This document shows positions 44,638 through 53,344 of a stretch of DNA of 64,000 bases, one piece after another. The stretch lies in NCBI RefSeq assembly GCF_020387415.1, contig NZ_JAGWCB010000018.1, forward strand, positions 372,001 to 436,000, written 5' to 3'. The DNA is from Ideonella benzenivorans (GTDB lineage Bacteria > Pseudomonadota > Gammaproteobacteria > Burkholderiales > Burkholderiaceae_C). The notes beneath the pieces were generated by a model. That model did no database searches. It worked only from the letters and a program-made list of their open reading frames with translations, and was not told the origin of the DNA. Both the position numbers and the translations under genes were made by a program. Numbering within the stretch: the first letter of the stretch is position 1; every line of letters begins with the position of its first letter.

Positions 44638-46170
44638 TCAGGCCGCGCCCGCCACCCGGTTGCGGCCGTCCCGCTTGGCCCGGTAGAGGGCCTGGTCGGC
44701 CTGGGTGATCAAGGCGTCGAAGTCGACCGGGGGGCCGGCCGTGTGGCTGGCCCAGCCCACGCTCACCGTCACGCGGCCGCCGGGCGCGGCGGGATGCGCC
44801 AGGGCCAGGGCCTCCACCGCCGCGCGCAGGCGCTCGGCCATCCGCGGCGCGCCCGGTGGGGCCGTGTTCGGCATCAGGGCCAGGAACTCCTCGCCGCCGT
44901 AACGCACCAGCAGGTCCCCGGGCCGCGCCAGGGCGTTGTGCAGGGCCTGGGCCACCTGCCGCAGGCAGGCATCGCCCTGGCGGTGGCCCTGCTGGTCGTT
45001 GAGTTGCTTGAAGTGGTCGATGTCGATCATCAGCACCGTCCAGTGGTGCGGCTGGGGCTGGCGTCGGTCGGGCTGCTCCAGCCGCTCCAGCACATGGCGC
45101 AGGTGGTGGCGGTTCGGGATGCCCGTCAGCGCATCGGTCCAGGCGATGCGGGCCAGCTGCTGGCGCTGGCGCCTGAGCGAATCGCTGGCCAGCCGCTGCT
45201 GCAGCTGGGCCAGGGTGCCGCGTGCGGCGCTCGACAGCGCGGCCAGCAGCACGCCGGCCACGCCCCAGGCGTAGTCCACGCGGATCAGCAGCAAGGCCAG
45301 CAGCATCAGCGTGCCCGACAGCATCAGCGGGCTGATGCTGCGCACCAGATGGGCCCGGCGGCGGGGGGGCTTGGGGGCCTGCGCGTCCGCCGCAGCCTGG
45401 CCCGGCCAGGCCAGGCAGGCCAGCAGCAGGAAGGGCAGCGTGATCAGGCTGCTCCAGCCGGGGGTGACCCAGTCCGGTCGCCAGCTGGTGAGGTGGTTGT
45501 TCAGGGCAACGGCCAGGGCATAGGCGGCCAGGTGCAGGCTCAACACCCGGTACAGGTTGCGCTCGGCCGAGGGACTGGCCGCCCGCCAGCGCACCAGGGA
45601 GCCCAGCAGCAGGTAGAGGTTCTGCGCGTCCATCAGCCACAGCTGGGTGGCCACGGCCGGTGCATCGTGGGCGTTGGCGGGGTCCAGCGTGCCCCAGGTC
45701 CACCAGTAATAGCTCAGCGCCAGCAGCAGCGCCTGGGCCCCATCCAGCAGCAACGCCTGGCGAGGCTCCCGCTCCAGGCCGGGCCGTGCCAGCAGAAACA
45801 GCAGCGGTACCGCCGCCAGGTGGAAGACCAGCAAGATGGCGCGGTTGAGCACCCCCAGCTGGCCCTGCCCCCATTCCCACCACAGGTTGCCGGCCTGGCC
45901 CCCGCACCACAGCAGCAGGCTGGCGGCCACGCAGCCCCACCCCCAGCGCACGGCCCGCACCGATTCGGCCTGGGCACGCCAGAGCGTGACGCCCAGCGCC
46001 AGCAGCGCGGCGGCCAGCACCACGCCATACACCAGCAGCGTGTGGCCGGTGGGGCCGCTCAAGGCGATCAGCAGGGCCTGCAGGATCAGGAAGCCGACGG
46101 TGACACGGGTGGGGGCGGACAAGGCAGGTTCCCGCGCAAGCAGCGCGGCGAGGACGCCAAAACCCGGCAT
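44638..46170 (-). CDS. Membrane diguanylate cyclase (GGDEF)
   Basis: A 510-residue protein. The N-terminal 300 residues contain about eight or nine hydrophobic segments, forming an integral membrane sensor I cannot assign. The C-terminal GGDEF domain has WTDALTGIPNRHHLRHVLER, MIDIDHFKQLNDQQGHRQGD and the active-site RYGGEEF. RPGD sits five residues before GGEEF, fitting the RxxD inhibitory I-site. The enzyme should make c-di-GMP from GTP with product feedback. It could feed the same c-di-GMP pool as the REC-EAL protein at 25-26 kb. Confidence 0.92.
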   Translation of the reverse strand: MPGFGVLAALLAREPALSAPTRVTVGFLILQALLIALSGPTGHTLLVYGVVLAAALLALGVTLWRAQAESVRAVRWGWGCVAASLLLWCGGQAGNLWWEWGQGQLGVLNRAILLVFHLAAVPLLFLLARPGLEREPRQALLLDGAQALLLALSYYWWTWGTLDPANAHDAPAVATQLWLMDAQNLYLLLGSLVRWRAASPSAERNLYRVLSLHLAAYALAVALNNHLTSWRPDWVTPGWSSLITLPFLLLACLAWPGQAAADAQAPKPPRRRAHLVRSISPLMLSGTLMLLALLLIRVDYAWGVAGVLLAALSSAARGTLAQLQQRLASDSLRRQRQQLARIAWTDALTGIPNRHHLRHVLERLEQPDRRQPQPHHWTVLMIDIDHFKQLNDQQGHRQGDACLRQVAQALHNALARPGDLLVRYGGEEFLALMPNTAPPGAPRMAERLRAAVEALALAHPAAPGGRVTVSVGWASHTAGPPVDFDALITQADQALYRAKRDGRNRVAGAA

Positions 46171-46219
46171 TAGACACGGGTTCCCCCGGGGCCGGGGGCC
46201 TGCGGATCACAATGGCCGC

Positions 46220-46852
46220 GTGAACACCCCTCTGCCCCACAGCCCCGCGGCCGACCGCAACAAGGGCCCGATCCTGGACGGTTTGCAGCGCCTGCTGCCG
46301 GTGGGCGCCCAGGTGCTGGAGATCGCCAGCGGCACCGGTCAGCATGCCGAACACTGCCTGGCAGCGTCCCGCCGCGGCGGCTGGGGCTGGGTCTGGCAAC
46401 CCAGCGAGGCCACGGCGGCCGGCCTGCCGCCACTGCAGGCCCGGCTGGCGGACCTGCCCGGGGCGCGGACACCAGTGCTGCTGGACGTGCGCCAGCCGGA
46501 CTGGCCCCGGCCCGGCGCCGGGCACGCGGCGGGCTGGAATGCCGTCTTCGCCGCCAACCTGCTGCACATCTCGCCCTGGGCCTGTACCGGTGCGCTGATG
46601 CGTGGCGCGGCGCAGGCCTTGCGGCCGGGCGGCTGTCTGGTGGTCTATGGCCCGTTCCTGGTCGAGGGCCAGGCGACCGCGCCCAGCAACCAGGCCTTCG
46701 ACATCGACCTGCGCGCCCGCGATGCGGCCTGGGGCCTGCGTCACCTGAGCGATGTGCAGGCCGAGGCCCAGACCGCGGGCTTGCTGTTTGAGGCGATGCA
46801 CGACATGCCGGCCCACAACCGGCTGCTGGTGTTCCGCCGTCCGGCGGGCTGA
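46220..46852 (+). CDS. DUF938 SAM-dependent methyltransferase-like protein
   Basis: A GTG start at 46220 gives MNTPLPHSPAADRNKGPILD. DUF938 motifs follow: VLEIASGTGQHAEHCLAA (SAM motif I), WGWVWQPSEATAAGL, FAANLLHISPW and LRPGGCLVVYGPFLVEGQAT. The family is widespread in Proteobacteria and fungi without a known substrate. At 210 residues it is normal. It is divergent from the diguanylate cyclase gene. Confidence 0.87.
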   Translation: MNTPLPHSPAADRNKGPILDGLQRLLPVGAQVLEIASGTGQHAEHCLAASRRGGWGWVWQPSEATAAGLPPLQARLADLPGARTPVLLDVRQPDWPRPGAGHAAGWNAVFAANLLHISPWACTGALMRGAAQALRPGGCLVVYGPFLVEGQATAPSNQAFDIDLRARDAAWGLRHLSDVQAEAQTAGLLFEAMHDMPAHNRLLVFRRPAG

Positions 46853-46862
46853 GCCGGGGCGC

Positions 46863-47465
46863 TCAGCCCAGCCAGGCCCGGGCCACCCAGCCGGGCGCCA
46901 GCAGCAGGGTGAACAACAGCCCGGACACGGCACCCCACAGGTGGGCCTCATGGTTGATGTGGCCGCGGTTCTGCTGACCGGCCCAGAGGCTGTAGGCCAG
47001 GTAGCCCAGGCCGAAGATCGGCGCGGGGATGGGCACCGGGATGGGCAGGATGAACAGCTTGGCCTGGGGGAACAGGGCGATCGCCGCGAACACCACCGCC
47101 ATCACCGCGCCCGAGGCACCCAGGCATTGGTAGGCGGGGTTGCGGCGCTGCTTGAGCCAGGTGCCCAGCGTGCTGGCCAGCAGCCCGACCGCATAGAGCG
47201 CCAGGAAGCGCGGTGTGCCCAGCGCCCGTTCCAGCCCCGGAGCAAAGGCCCAGAAGCTGAAGCCGTTGAAGATCAGGTGCATCAGGTCCGCATGCAAAAA
47301 GGCATGGCTGAGCACGGTGCCCCATTGCCGGCGCCGGACCAGCCAGTAGGGGCGCAGCACGCCCCGGTCCAGCCACTGGGGGGCCTTCGTCAAGGCCCAC
47401 AGGCTGATGGCGGCAAAGCTGGCCAGCAGCAGGCTGGAGGCGGGGGCGGTGAGCAGGTCGAACAT
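46863..47465 (-). CDS. Rhomboid-family intramembrane serine protease
   Basis: The ATG at 47465 gives MFDLLTAPASSLLLASFAAI. Rhomboid motifs: VLSHAFLHADLMHLIFNGFS, the catalytic Ser in CLGASGAVMAVVFAAIALF, and the catalytic His in HINHEAHLWGAVSGLLFTLL. Six helices in 200 residues fit the minimal bacterial rhomboid core. It cleaves transmembrane substrates within the bilayer; targets are unknown. It is convergent with the DUF938 gene, 10 bases apart. Confidence 0.93.
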   Translation of the reverse strand: MFDLLTAPASSLLLASFAAISLWALTKAPQWLDRGVLRPYWLVRRRQWGTVLSHAFLHADLMHLIFNGFSFWAFAPGLERALGTPRFLALYAVGLLASTLGTWLKQRRNPAYQCLGASGAVMAVVFAAIALFPQAKLFILPIPVPIPAPIFGLGYLAYSLWAGQQNRGHINHEAHLWGAVSGLLFTLLLAPGWVARAWLG

Positions 47466-47570
47466 GCGGGCATCGTAGCGATTCGGTGGGACGCTCGTTG
47501 CTTTCTGTTGCAGCGCCGCCGCCCGGCGACGGGTCCAATCCCCGCCCGAGTCCACCCCCCTGTCTTCCCC

Positions 47571-48578
47571 ATGTCGTCTGCCGTTCCCACCCCCGATCAC
47601 CCTTCTTCGCCGCGCCGGGCCCCCCGCTGGCGGCGCTGGCTGCTGAACACGCTGGCCGGGCTGGGCGTGCTGGCCCTGGCGCTGGTGGGCTGGGCCGTCT
47701 GGCAGACGCGCCATCCGGCGGGCATGCTCGGCAGCGAGGTCTCGGCCGAGACGGAGGTGGCGGCGCTGATGGGGCGCCACTTCGGGGCCCACGACCCGGT
47801 GCGCCAGGGCTGGGCCTACCAGGATGCCGACCGCGGCGTGCGCTACATCGTGCGGGTGATCCACCAGGCCAAGATGGAATCCCAGGACGAGGCCGGCCGC
47901 GTGCTGTTCGACGGCCTGTATGTGCTGGCCAGCGCCCAGCCCCTGCCGGGCCAGGCCGATGCCACCGCCTTCGTGGCGGGCTACCTGCTGCGCCCCCTGG
48001 ACGGTGCGGACCCTCGCCTGGAGGAGCTGGGCGATCGCACGGAGCTGGAGGACAGCCTGGCGCCGGCGCCCGAGGATGTGCACTTCGAGGCGCTGTCGTC
48101 TCAGGCCATGGGCTGGGTGGTGAAAGTCGCACGCCGGCATCCGGCCGATGCGCAGGCGCGCACGGTCAGCAACCTGGTGATCGCGCCGGTGGGCGATGCG
48201 ATGCGGGTGGTGGCACGGTTTCCGGCCTCGGCCCACTACACGCCGCCCGGCGGCTGCGCGGCCGCGGTCCGACGCCTGGCGGAGCGGCGCATCGACGAGC
48301 GGGCTGCGGCGGTGGCCGCCGCCGCGTCCGAGGGTGAGGACGCCAGCCCGCCGCAGGACGGGCCAGAGGGCGGAGATGAGCCGCTCGGGCTGGACCTGTG
48401 TTCCGACGCCCGCTGGCGCTACAGCGTCGGGCCGCTGCCTTCGGACGGTTGGGCCCCGCTGTCGGTGACAGGGGGCGGGGAATTCAATGGCGAGAAGATC
48501 GAGCGCAGCACCGTCAAGCTGGTGTTCGACCCGGGCAGCGCCAGCTACGTCGTGCCCTCGTCGCTGGGTCTGTTCTGA
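47571..48578 (+). CDS. Uncharacterised single-pass membrane protein
   Basis: I do not recognise the family. The ATG at 47571 gives MSSAVPTPDHPSSPRRAPRW, a basic segment, then one membrane helix ([20 protein letters not shown]). The rest, about 290 residues, is predicted periplasmic. It has an acidic Ala/Glu/Asp-rich loop near residues 250-275 and a C-terminal beta-like end (STVKLVFDPGSASYVVPSSL). Codon use is normal for the chromosome. It is divergent from the rhomboid gene; no functional link is visible. Confidence 0.75.
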   Translation: MSSAVPTPDHPSSPRRAPRWRRWLLNTLAGLGVLALALVGWAVWQTRHPAGMLGSEVSAETEVAALMGRHFGAHDPVRQGWAYQDADRGVRYIVRVIHQAKMESQDEAGRVLFDGLYVLASAQPLPGQADATAFVAGYLLRPLDGADPRLEELGDRTELEDSLAPAPEDVHFEALSSQAMGWVVKVARRHPADAQARTVSNLVIAPVGDAMRVVARFPASAHYTPPGGCAAAVRRLAERRIDERAAAVAAAASEGEDASPPQDGPEGGDEPLGLDLCSDARWRYSVGPLPSDGWAPLSVTGGGEFNGEKIERSTVKLVFDPGSASYVVPSSLGLF

Positions 48579-48591
48579 CCCGAAGCGGCCG

Positions 48592-49092
48592 TCAGTCCTG
48601 GGTCACCGGCGACAGGCGCTGGTGGGGGGCTTCCAGCAGGTCGCGGCTCTGCCAGCCCCGGCCGGTGCACAGCGGGAAATCCGCCATGTGCCAGCCATCG
48701 GCCTCGATCAGCTCGGCGTGGACCACCGGCACGTCATGGGCCGTGCGCTGCTCGCAGACATAGGCATACAGCGCGGCGGGCCCCGGGTCGGCCAGCAGCC
48801 GTTCGTACAGGGCCTGGCGGTGTTGCGGATCGGCCCAGGCGGCCGCGGGCCGGTGGCCGAGCTGGGCCGTGGACAGGCGCGCGTTACGGTTCATCTGACC
48901 CGGCACCTGATCGTCGGCCTCCAGCGCATAGAACTGACCCTCCACCCGCAGGCCGCGCTGCACCTGTCGGCGCAGGCCCCGGAACAGCAGGTCGAAGGCG
49001 GCGTTGATGTCGGCCGATTCCATGAAGCGATGGAGCCGGTGACCACGGTGGTCCTGCGGGGCGCTGAGGTCGAACATGGGTACTGCAGTCAT
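48592..49092 (-). CDS. Uncharacterised protein
   Basis: No family recognised. The 166-residue product is soluble and starts MTAVPMFDLSAPQDHRGHRL; a second Met at residue 6 is a possible start. It contains FDLLFRGLRRQVQRGLRVEG and VCEQRTAHDVPVVHAELIEA. There is no signal peptide or membrane helix. Codon use is chromosomal and no overlapping frame is more plausible, so I take it as real. It is convergent with the membrane protein at 47571-48578. Confidence 0.65.
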   Translation of the reverse strand: MTAVPMFDLSAPQDHRGHRLHRFMESADINAAFDLLFRGLRRQVQRGLRVEGQFYALEADDQVPGQMNRNARLSTAQLGHRPAAAWADPQHRQALYERLLADPGPAALYAYVCEQRTAHDVPVVHAELIEADGWHMADFPLCTGRGWQSRDLLEAPHQRLSPVTQD

Positions 49093-49220
49093 GTGTCGGA
49101 TGGATGAGGGAGGAGACTGAACGGGATGCTAGGCGCGCAGTGGCGGGCCGATGCGTCGAATAAGGCCCGGAAAGCGCCCGCCCGTTATCCTGCGGGCCTT
49201 GTCGTTTCCCGGGGGGGCTG

Positions 49221-50753
49221 ATGAACGTCGACGAGTACCTGCAGCACGACGCCACCGCGCTGGCCGAGTGTGTCGCCCGCGGCGAGGTCCAGCCCGCCGA
49301 ACTGCTGGACCTGGCCCTGGCCCGCCACCACGCGGTGCACGGGCAGATCAACGCCCTGAGCCGGCTGATGGCGGGTGAGGCCCGCGGCCTGATCGCCGCT
49401 GGCCTGCCCGAAGGCCCCTTCCGCGGCGTGCCCTTCCTGCTCAAGGACGGCGTGCACGACTGGGCCGGCCTGCCCACCAGCTACGGCTGCCGCGGCATGC
49501 TGCGCCTGGTGCCGGCCGAGCATGCCTACGTGGTGCGGCGCTACCTGCGCATGGGCCTGGTGGTCTTCGGCAAGACCAACCTGCCCGAGCTGGCGCTCAA
49601 GGCGGTCAGCGACTCGGTGCTGCACGGCCGGGCCTGCAACCCCTGGGACCTGGGCCGCACGCCCGGCGGCTCCAGCGGCGGTGCGGCCGCGGCGGTGGCC
49701 GCCGGCGTCGTGCCCATGGCGGCCGGCAACGACGGTGGCGGCTCCATCCGCATCCCGGCGGCCTGCTGCGGCCTGGTGGGCCTGCGGCCCTCGCGTGGCC
49801 GGGTCTCGGTGGGCCCGGCCATCGGCGAGGTCTGGTACGGCGCCTCCACCGAAGGCGTGCTCAGCCGCAGCGTGCGCGACACCGCCTGCGCGCTGGACGC
49901 GCTGCAGGGCCCCGAGCAGGGCGACCCCTTCGTCATCGCCCCGCCGGCCGAGCCCTACGCCCAGGCCTGGCAGCGTCCGCCCGGCCGGCTGCGCATCGGC
50001 TGGACCAGCCGCTCGCCCATCGGCACGCCGGTCCACCCCGAGGCGGTGGCGGCGGTGCAGGATGCGGTGGCCCTGCTCGCTTCGCTGGGCCACGAGTTGG
50101 TCGAGGCCGAACCGGCCATCGACGGCGACGCGCTGGCCCGCAGCTACCTGCACCTGTACTTCGGCCAGGTGCCGGCCCTGGTGGCGCGGGCCCGCGCGGC
50201 CGGTGCCCGCGACGGCGAGTTCGAGCCGCTGACCCGGGTGCTGGAGACCCTGGGCCGGGCCGTCTCGGCCGGCCAGCTCACCGAAGAGCTCTGGCAGTGG
50301 AACGGCTTCGGACGCACCCTGGCCGACTTCCATGCCCGCCACGACCTGCTGCTCACGCCCACGCTGGCCGAGCCGCCGATCCGCCACGGTCAGGGCGACC
50401 CGCCGGCCTGGCAGCAGACCCTGCTGGACGGCCTGAACCGCAGCGGCCTGCTGGGGGCGCTGGCCCGCCGCGGCTGGCTCGACGGCATGGTCCACCAGAT
50501 CGCCCGCGACAACCTGCAGGCCGTGCCCTTCACCCAGCTGGCCAACCTGACGGGCGTGCCGGCGATCAGCCTGCCGCTGTACTGGACGCCGCAGGGCCTG
50601 CCCTTGGGCGTGCAGTTCGTCGCCCCCTTCGGCCGCGAGGACCGGCTGCTGCAGCTGGCCGGCCAGTTGGAACAGGCGCGGCCCTGGGCCCACCGCCGCC
50701 CGCCGCTGGCGGGCCCCACCCCGTCCTCTGCCTCCACTGTTCCTCTGTCGTGA
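49221..50753 (+). CDS. Amidase (amidase signature family)
   Basis: A 510-residue hydrolase with the Ser-cisSer-Lys triad of the family: Lys75 (VPFLLKDGVHD), Ser151-152 (RTPGGSSGGAAAAVAAG) and Ser175 (NDGGGSIRIPAACCGLVGLR). It cleaves amide bonds; the substrate is not predictable and no GatB or GatC lies nearby, so it is not GatA. The ATG at 49221 follows GGGGGG. Its stop overlaps the start of an MFS exporter gene, suggesting the two act on or export the same compound. Confidence 0.93.
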   Translation: MNVDEYLQHDATALAECVARGEVQPAELLDLALARHHAVHGQINALSRLMAGEARGLIAAGLPEGPFRGVPFLLKDGVHDWAGLPTSYGCRGMLRLVPAEHAYVVRRYLRMGLVVFGKTNLPELALKAVSDSVLHGRACNPWDLGRTPGGSSGGAAAAVAAGVVPMAAGNDGGGSIRIPAACCGLVGLRPSRGRVSVGPAIGEVWYGASTEGVLSRSVRDTACALDALQGPEQGDPFVIAPPAEPYAQAWQRPPGRLRIGWTSRSPIGTPVHPEAVAAVQDAVALLASLGHELVEAEPAIDGDALARSYLHLYFGQVPALVARARAAGARDGEFEPLTRVLETLGRAVSAGQLTEELWQWNGFGRTLADFHARHDLLLTPTLAEPPIRHGQGDPPAWQQTLLDGLNRSGLLGALARRGWLDGMVHQIARDNLQAVPFTQLANLTGVPAISLPLYWTPQGLPLGVQFVAPFGREDRLLQLAGQLEQARPWAHRRPPLAGPTPSSASTVPLS

Positions 50754-52006
50754 CCCCGTCTTCCCGGCCCTCGGCCAGTACCTTCCGTGACTCCCTGCGC
50801 CTGCTGCTGACCCGCCGCTTCGGCACCTTCTGGCTGGCCAGCCTGCTGTCCAACATCGGCACCTGGGCCCAGCAGGTGGCCCAGCCCTGGCTGCTGCTGA
50901 GCCTGGGGGCCTCACCCTGGCTGCTGGGGCTGGACTCGTTCGCGATGGGCGGGCCGGGCCTGCTGCTGATGCTGGTGGGCGGCGTGCTGGCCGACCGGGC
51001 GGATCGGCGCAAGCTGATCGCGGTGCTGCAGTCCATCCAGGCCCTGTGCCCGGTGTTGATCGTGGTGCTGTTGCTCAACGGGGCGATCCAGCCCTGGATC
51101 ATCATCGCGCTGTCGCTGGTCGTGGGGGTGACGGACGCGCTCTCCATGCCCTCGTTCCAGACCATCGTCGCCTCCATCGTTGACCGCCGGCAGCTGCCCA
51201 CTGGCATCGCGCTCAACACCACGCAGTTCAACCTCTCCCGCATCCTGGGGCCCTCACTGGCCGGGGTGCTGATGGCCAGCATCGGCGCGGTCGGCGCCTT
51301 CGCGGTCAGCGCGGCCTCCTATGTGCCCTTCATCGCGGTCGCGCTGTGGATCCTGCCGCGCGTCACCGTGCAGGCCCTCGGCCCGACCGAGGGTGGCGGC
51401 GACGGGCAACTGCTGGCCGGCGCGCGCGAGGTGCTGCGCCAACCCGCGTTGCGTGGCGCGGTGCTCACCGTGCTGGCGGGCAGCGCCTTGTGCAGCCCGC
51501 TGCTGACCTTCTGCCCGTTGCTGGTGAAGTCGGTGTTCCAGGCCGATGTGGGGCAGTACAGCCTGACGGTGAGCGCCTTCGGCGCCGGCGGCCTGCTGGG
51601 CGGGCTGCTGCTGATGGCGATCGACCCGCGCCACGACCGCCGGCCGCTGGCGTCCTGGGCGGCCACCGGCTTTGCCGGTGTCGTGGTGGCCTCGGCGCTC
51701 AACCGCTGGGCGGCCGGGCTGCCGCTGCTGTTCGTGCTCGGCGGCCTGTCGATGACCATGGCCAACGCCTCGGCCAATGCCTGGCTGCAGGCGCAGGCCC
51801 CGGCGGCCATCCGCGGTCAGACGGTCAGCCTGTTCATGCTGGCGATGCGCGGCGGCACCGCCCTGGGCGGCCTGCTGACCGGGCTCACGGTCAGCGCCTG
51901 GGGCGTGCGCGAAGCCCTGCTGCTCAACGGCCTGCTGGCGCTGGCCGTGGTGATGGGGGTGCGGCGCGTCTGGCTGCGGGCCCCGCTGCCCGGCGGTTCC
52001 GCCTGA
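50750..52006 (+). CDS. MFS transporter (EntS/MFS_3-like)
   Basis: A GTG start overlaps the amidase stop (GTGA). The 418-residue protein has 10-12 helices and the MFS_3 pattern: FGTFWLASLLSNIGTWAQQV, the motif-A-like GGVLADRADRRKLIAVLQ between TM2 and TM3, and SRILGPSLAGVLMASIGAVG. EntS-type members export small molecules such as siderophores. The substrate here is unknown but may be linked to the cotranscribed amidase. Confidence 0.9.
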   Translation: MTPSSRPSASTFRDSLRLLLTRRFGTFWLASLLSNIGTWAQQVAQPWLLLSLGASPWLLGLDSFAMGGPGLLLMLVGGVLADRADRRKLIAVLQSIQALCPVLIVVLLLNGAIQPWIIIALSLVVGVTDALSMPSFQTIVASIVDRRQLPTGIALNTTQFNLSRILGPSLAGVLMASIGAVGAFAVSAASYVPFIAVALWILPRVTVQALGPTEGGGDGQLLAGAREVLRQPALRGAVLTVLAGSALCSPLLTFCPLLVKSVFQADVGQYSLTVSAFGAGGLLGGLLLMAIDPRHDRRPLASWAATGFAGVVVASALNRWAAGLPLLFVLGGLSMTMANASANAWLQAQAPAAIRGQTVSLFMLAMRGGTALGGLLTGLTVSAWGVREALLLNGLLALAVVMGVRRVWLRAPLPGGSA

Positions 52007-52225
52007 GCGGTGGCGCTGGGCGTGGGTGGGTTTTCCCGGGGGGCGCCGGGCAGACGCGGGTCGCGGGCGTGCCGAGCCGGACAGGCGGTCGCTGGCGGGC
52101 GATGGACGCGCGTGCTCCCTCGTCGAAGGGATTGGCCCCGGTCCGGCGGGCCGGGATAATCGCGCCATCACAGGCACTGCGATGCCGTAGCGCAGTGCCG
52201 GACCTCCACCACCTTGGGGCCAGGC

Positions 52226-52696
52226 ATGTCCATCGAGCAATTGGTTGAAGCCACCGCGTCACTGAATGCCGCCGATGCCTTCCGGCCTCGGTTTGACGCC
52301 AAGCGTTGGGCCCAGTTCGGCAGCTTCCTGCAGCAGCACAAGCTGCGCACAGGGGACATGCTGGTGCGTTTCCACGACCAGGACCGCAACATGTACCTGC
52401 TGGAGAGCGGTTCGCTGCAGGTCTATGTGCCCGATGACGGCACGTCCAAGCGCCGGCCGGTGGCCATCCTGCGGCCGGGCTCGGTGGTGGGCGAGCCCAG
52501 CATGTTCGGCGACACGCCGCGCATGGCCCAGGTGGAGGCCATGTCGCCCGCCGTGGTGTGGGTGCTCACCCGCCCCCGTTTCGAGGAGTTGCTGGCGCGC
52601 GTGCCCGACCTGGGCATCGAGCTGCTGCGCGCCATCGGCGCGGTGATGGCCGAGCGCATGCGCGCCAACCTGGAGCGCGGCCAGCCCATCGTCTGA
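52226..52696 (+). CDS. Cyclic nucleotide-binding domain protein
   Basis: The ATG at 52226 gives a 156-residue protein: an N-terminal helix, then a cNMP-binding beta-roll (about 35-150) with MLVRFHDQDRNMYLLESGSL and LRPGSVVGEPSMFGDTPRMA at the phosphate-binding cassette. The Arg of the classic RxA/T motif may be represented by PRMAQVEA. No DNA-binding domain follows, so it is not a Crp-type regulator by itself. It may be a stand-alone sensor. It is convergent with apt, 11 bases apart. Confidence 0.88.
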   Translation: MSIEQLVEATASLNAADAFRPRFDAKRWAQFGSFLQQHKLRTGDMLVRFHDQDRNMYLLESGSLQVYVPDDGTSKRRPVAILRPGSVVGEPSMFGDTPRMAQVEAMSPAVVWVLTRPRFEELLARVPDLGIELLRAIGAVMAERMRANLERGQPIV

Positions 52697-52707
52697 GCCA
52701 GGCCGGC

Positions 52708-53277
52708 TCAGTGGCCGGAAAAGTCCACCAGCGTGAACAGCGGCAGGCCGGCCTCGCGCAGGCGCGCCGAGCCGCCCAGCTCCGGCAGGTCGACGATGGC
52801 CGCGCCCTCCAGCACGGTGGCGCCCAGCTTTTCCAGCAGGCGCTTGCCGGCCATCATCGTGCCGCCGGTGGCGATCAGGTCGTCCACCAGCAGCACCCGG
52901 TCGCCGGGCTTGACGGCGTCGGTGTGCAGCTCCACCGTGGCGCTGCCATATTCCAGCTCGTAGGTCTCCTCCACCGTGGTGAAGGGCAGTTTGCCCTTCT
53001 TGCGGATGGGCACGAAGCCGACGTTGAGCTCATAGGCCAGCACCGAGCCGATGATGAAGCCGCGCGCATCGAGCCCGGCGATCACGTCAGGCTTGACGTC
53101 GAAGTAGCGGTGCACGAACTGGTCGATCAGCACCCGGAACACCCGCGGGTTCTGCAGCAGCGGCGTGATGTCGCGGAACTGCACGCCAGGTTCGGGCCAG
53201 TCGGGCACGGTGCGGATGGTCTGGCGGATCAGCTCGGTGGGCTGGTCCCGCAGGAGATCGGGCTGGGGCAAGGACAT
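52708..53277 (-). CDS. apt: Adenine phosphoribosyltransferase
   Basis: It salvages adenine: adenine plus PRPP gives AMP. The ATG at 53277 gives [20 protein letters not shown]. It has [60 protein letters not shown] and the PRPP loop [18 protein letters not shown]. At 189 residues the length is normal. It is separate from other purine genes here and lies 67 bases from the antiporter gene on the same strand. Confidence 0.96.
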   Translation of the reverse strand: MSLPQPDLLRDQPTELIRQTIRTVPDWPEPGVQFRDITPLLQNPRVFRVLIDQFVHRYFDVKPDVIAGLDARGFIIGSVLAYELNVGFVPIRKKGKLPFTTVEETYELEYGSATVELHTDAVKPGDRVLLVDDLIATGGTMMAGKRLLEKLGATVLEGAAIVDLPELGGSARLREAGLPLFTLVDFSGH

Positions 53278-53344
53278 GGTTTCAGGGGGAGGAACGGCGG
53301 CCGGCATTGTGCCGCCAAGCCGGCGGCCCGATCGCAAAAACTGA

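Noticed and set aside
49221..50753. GatA subunit of the tRNA amidotransferase
   Set aside because: It has the amidase signature, but gatB and gatC are not adjacent, and the neighbour is an MFS exporter overlapping its stop.
52226..52696. Crp/Fnr-type transcription factor
   Set aside because: The cyclic-nucleotide fold is present, but the protein ends without a helix-turn-helix.
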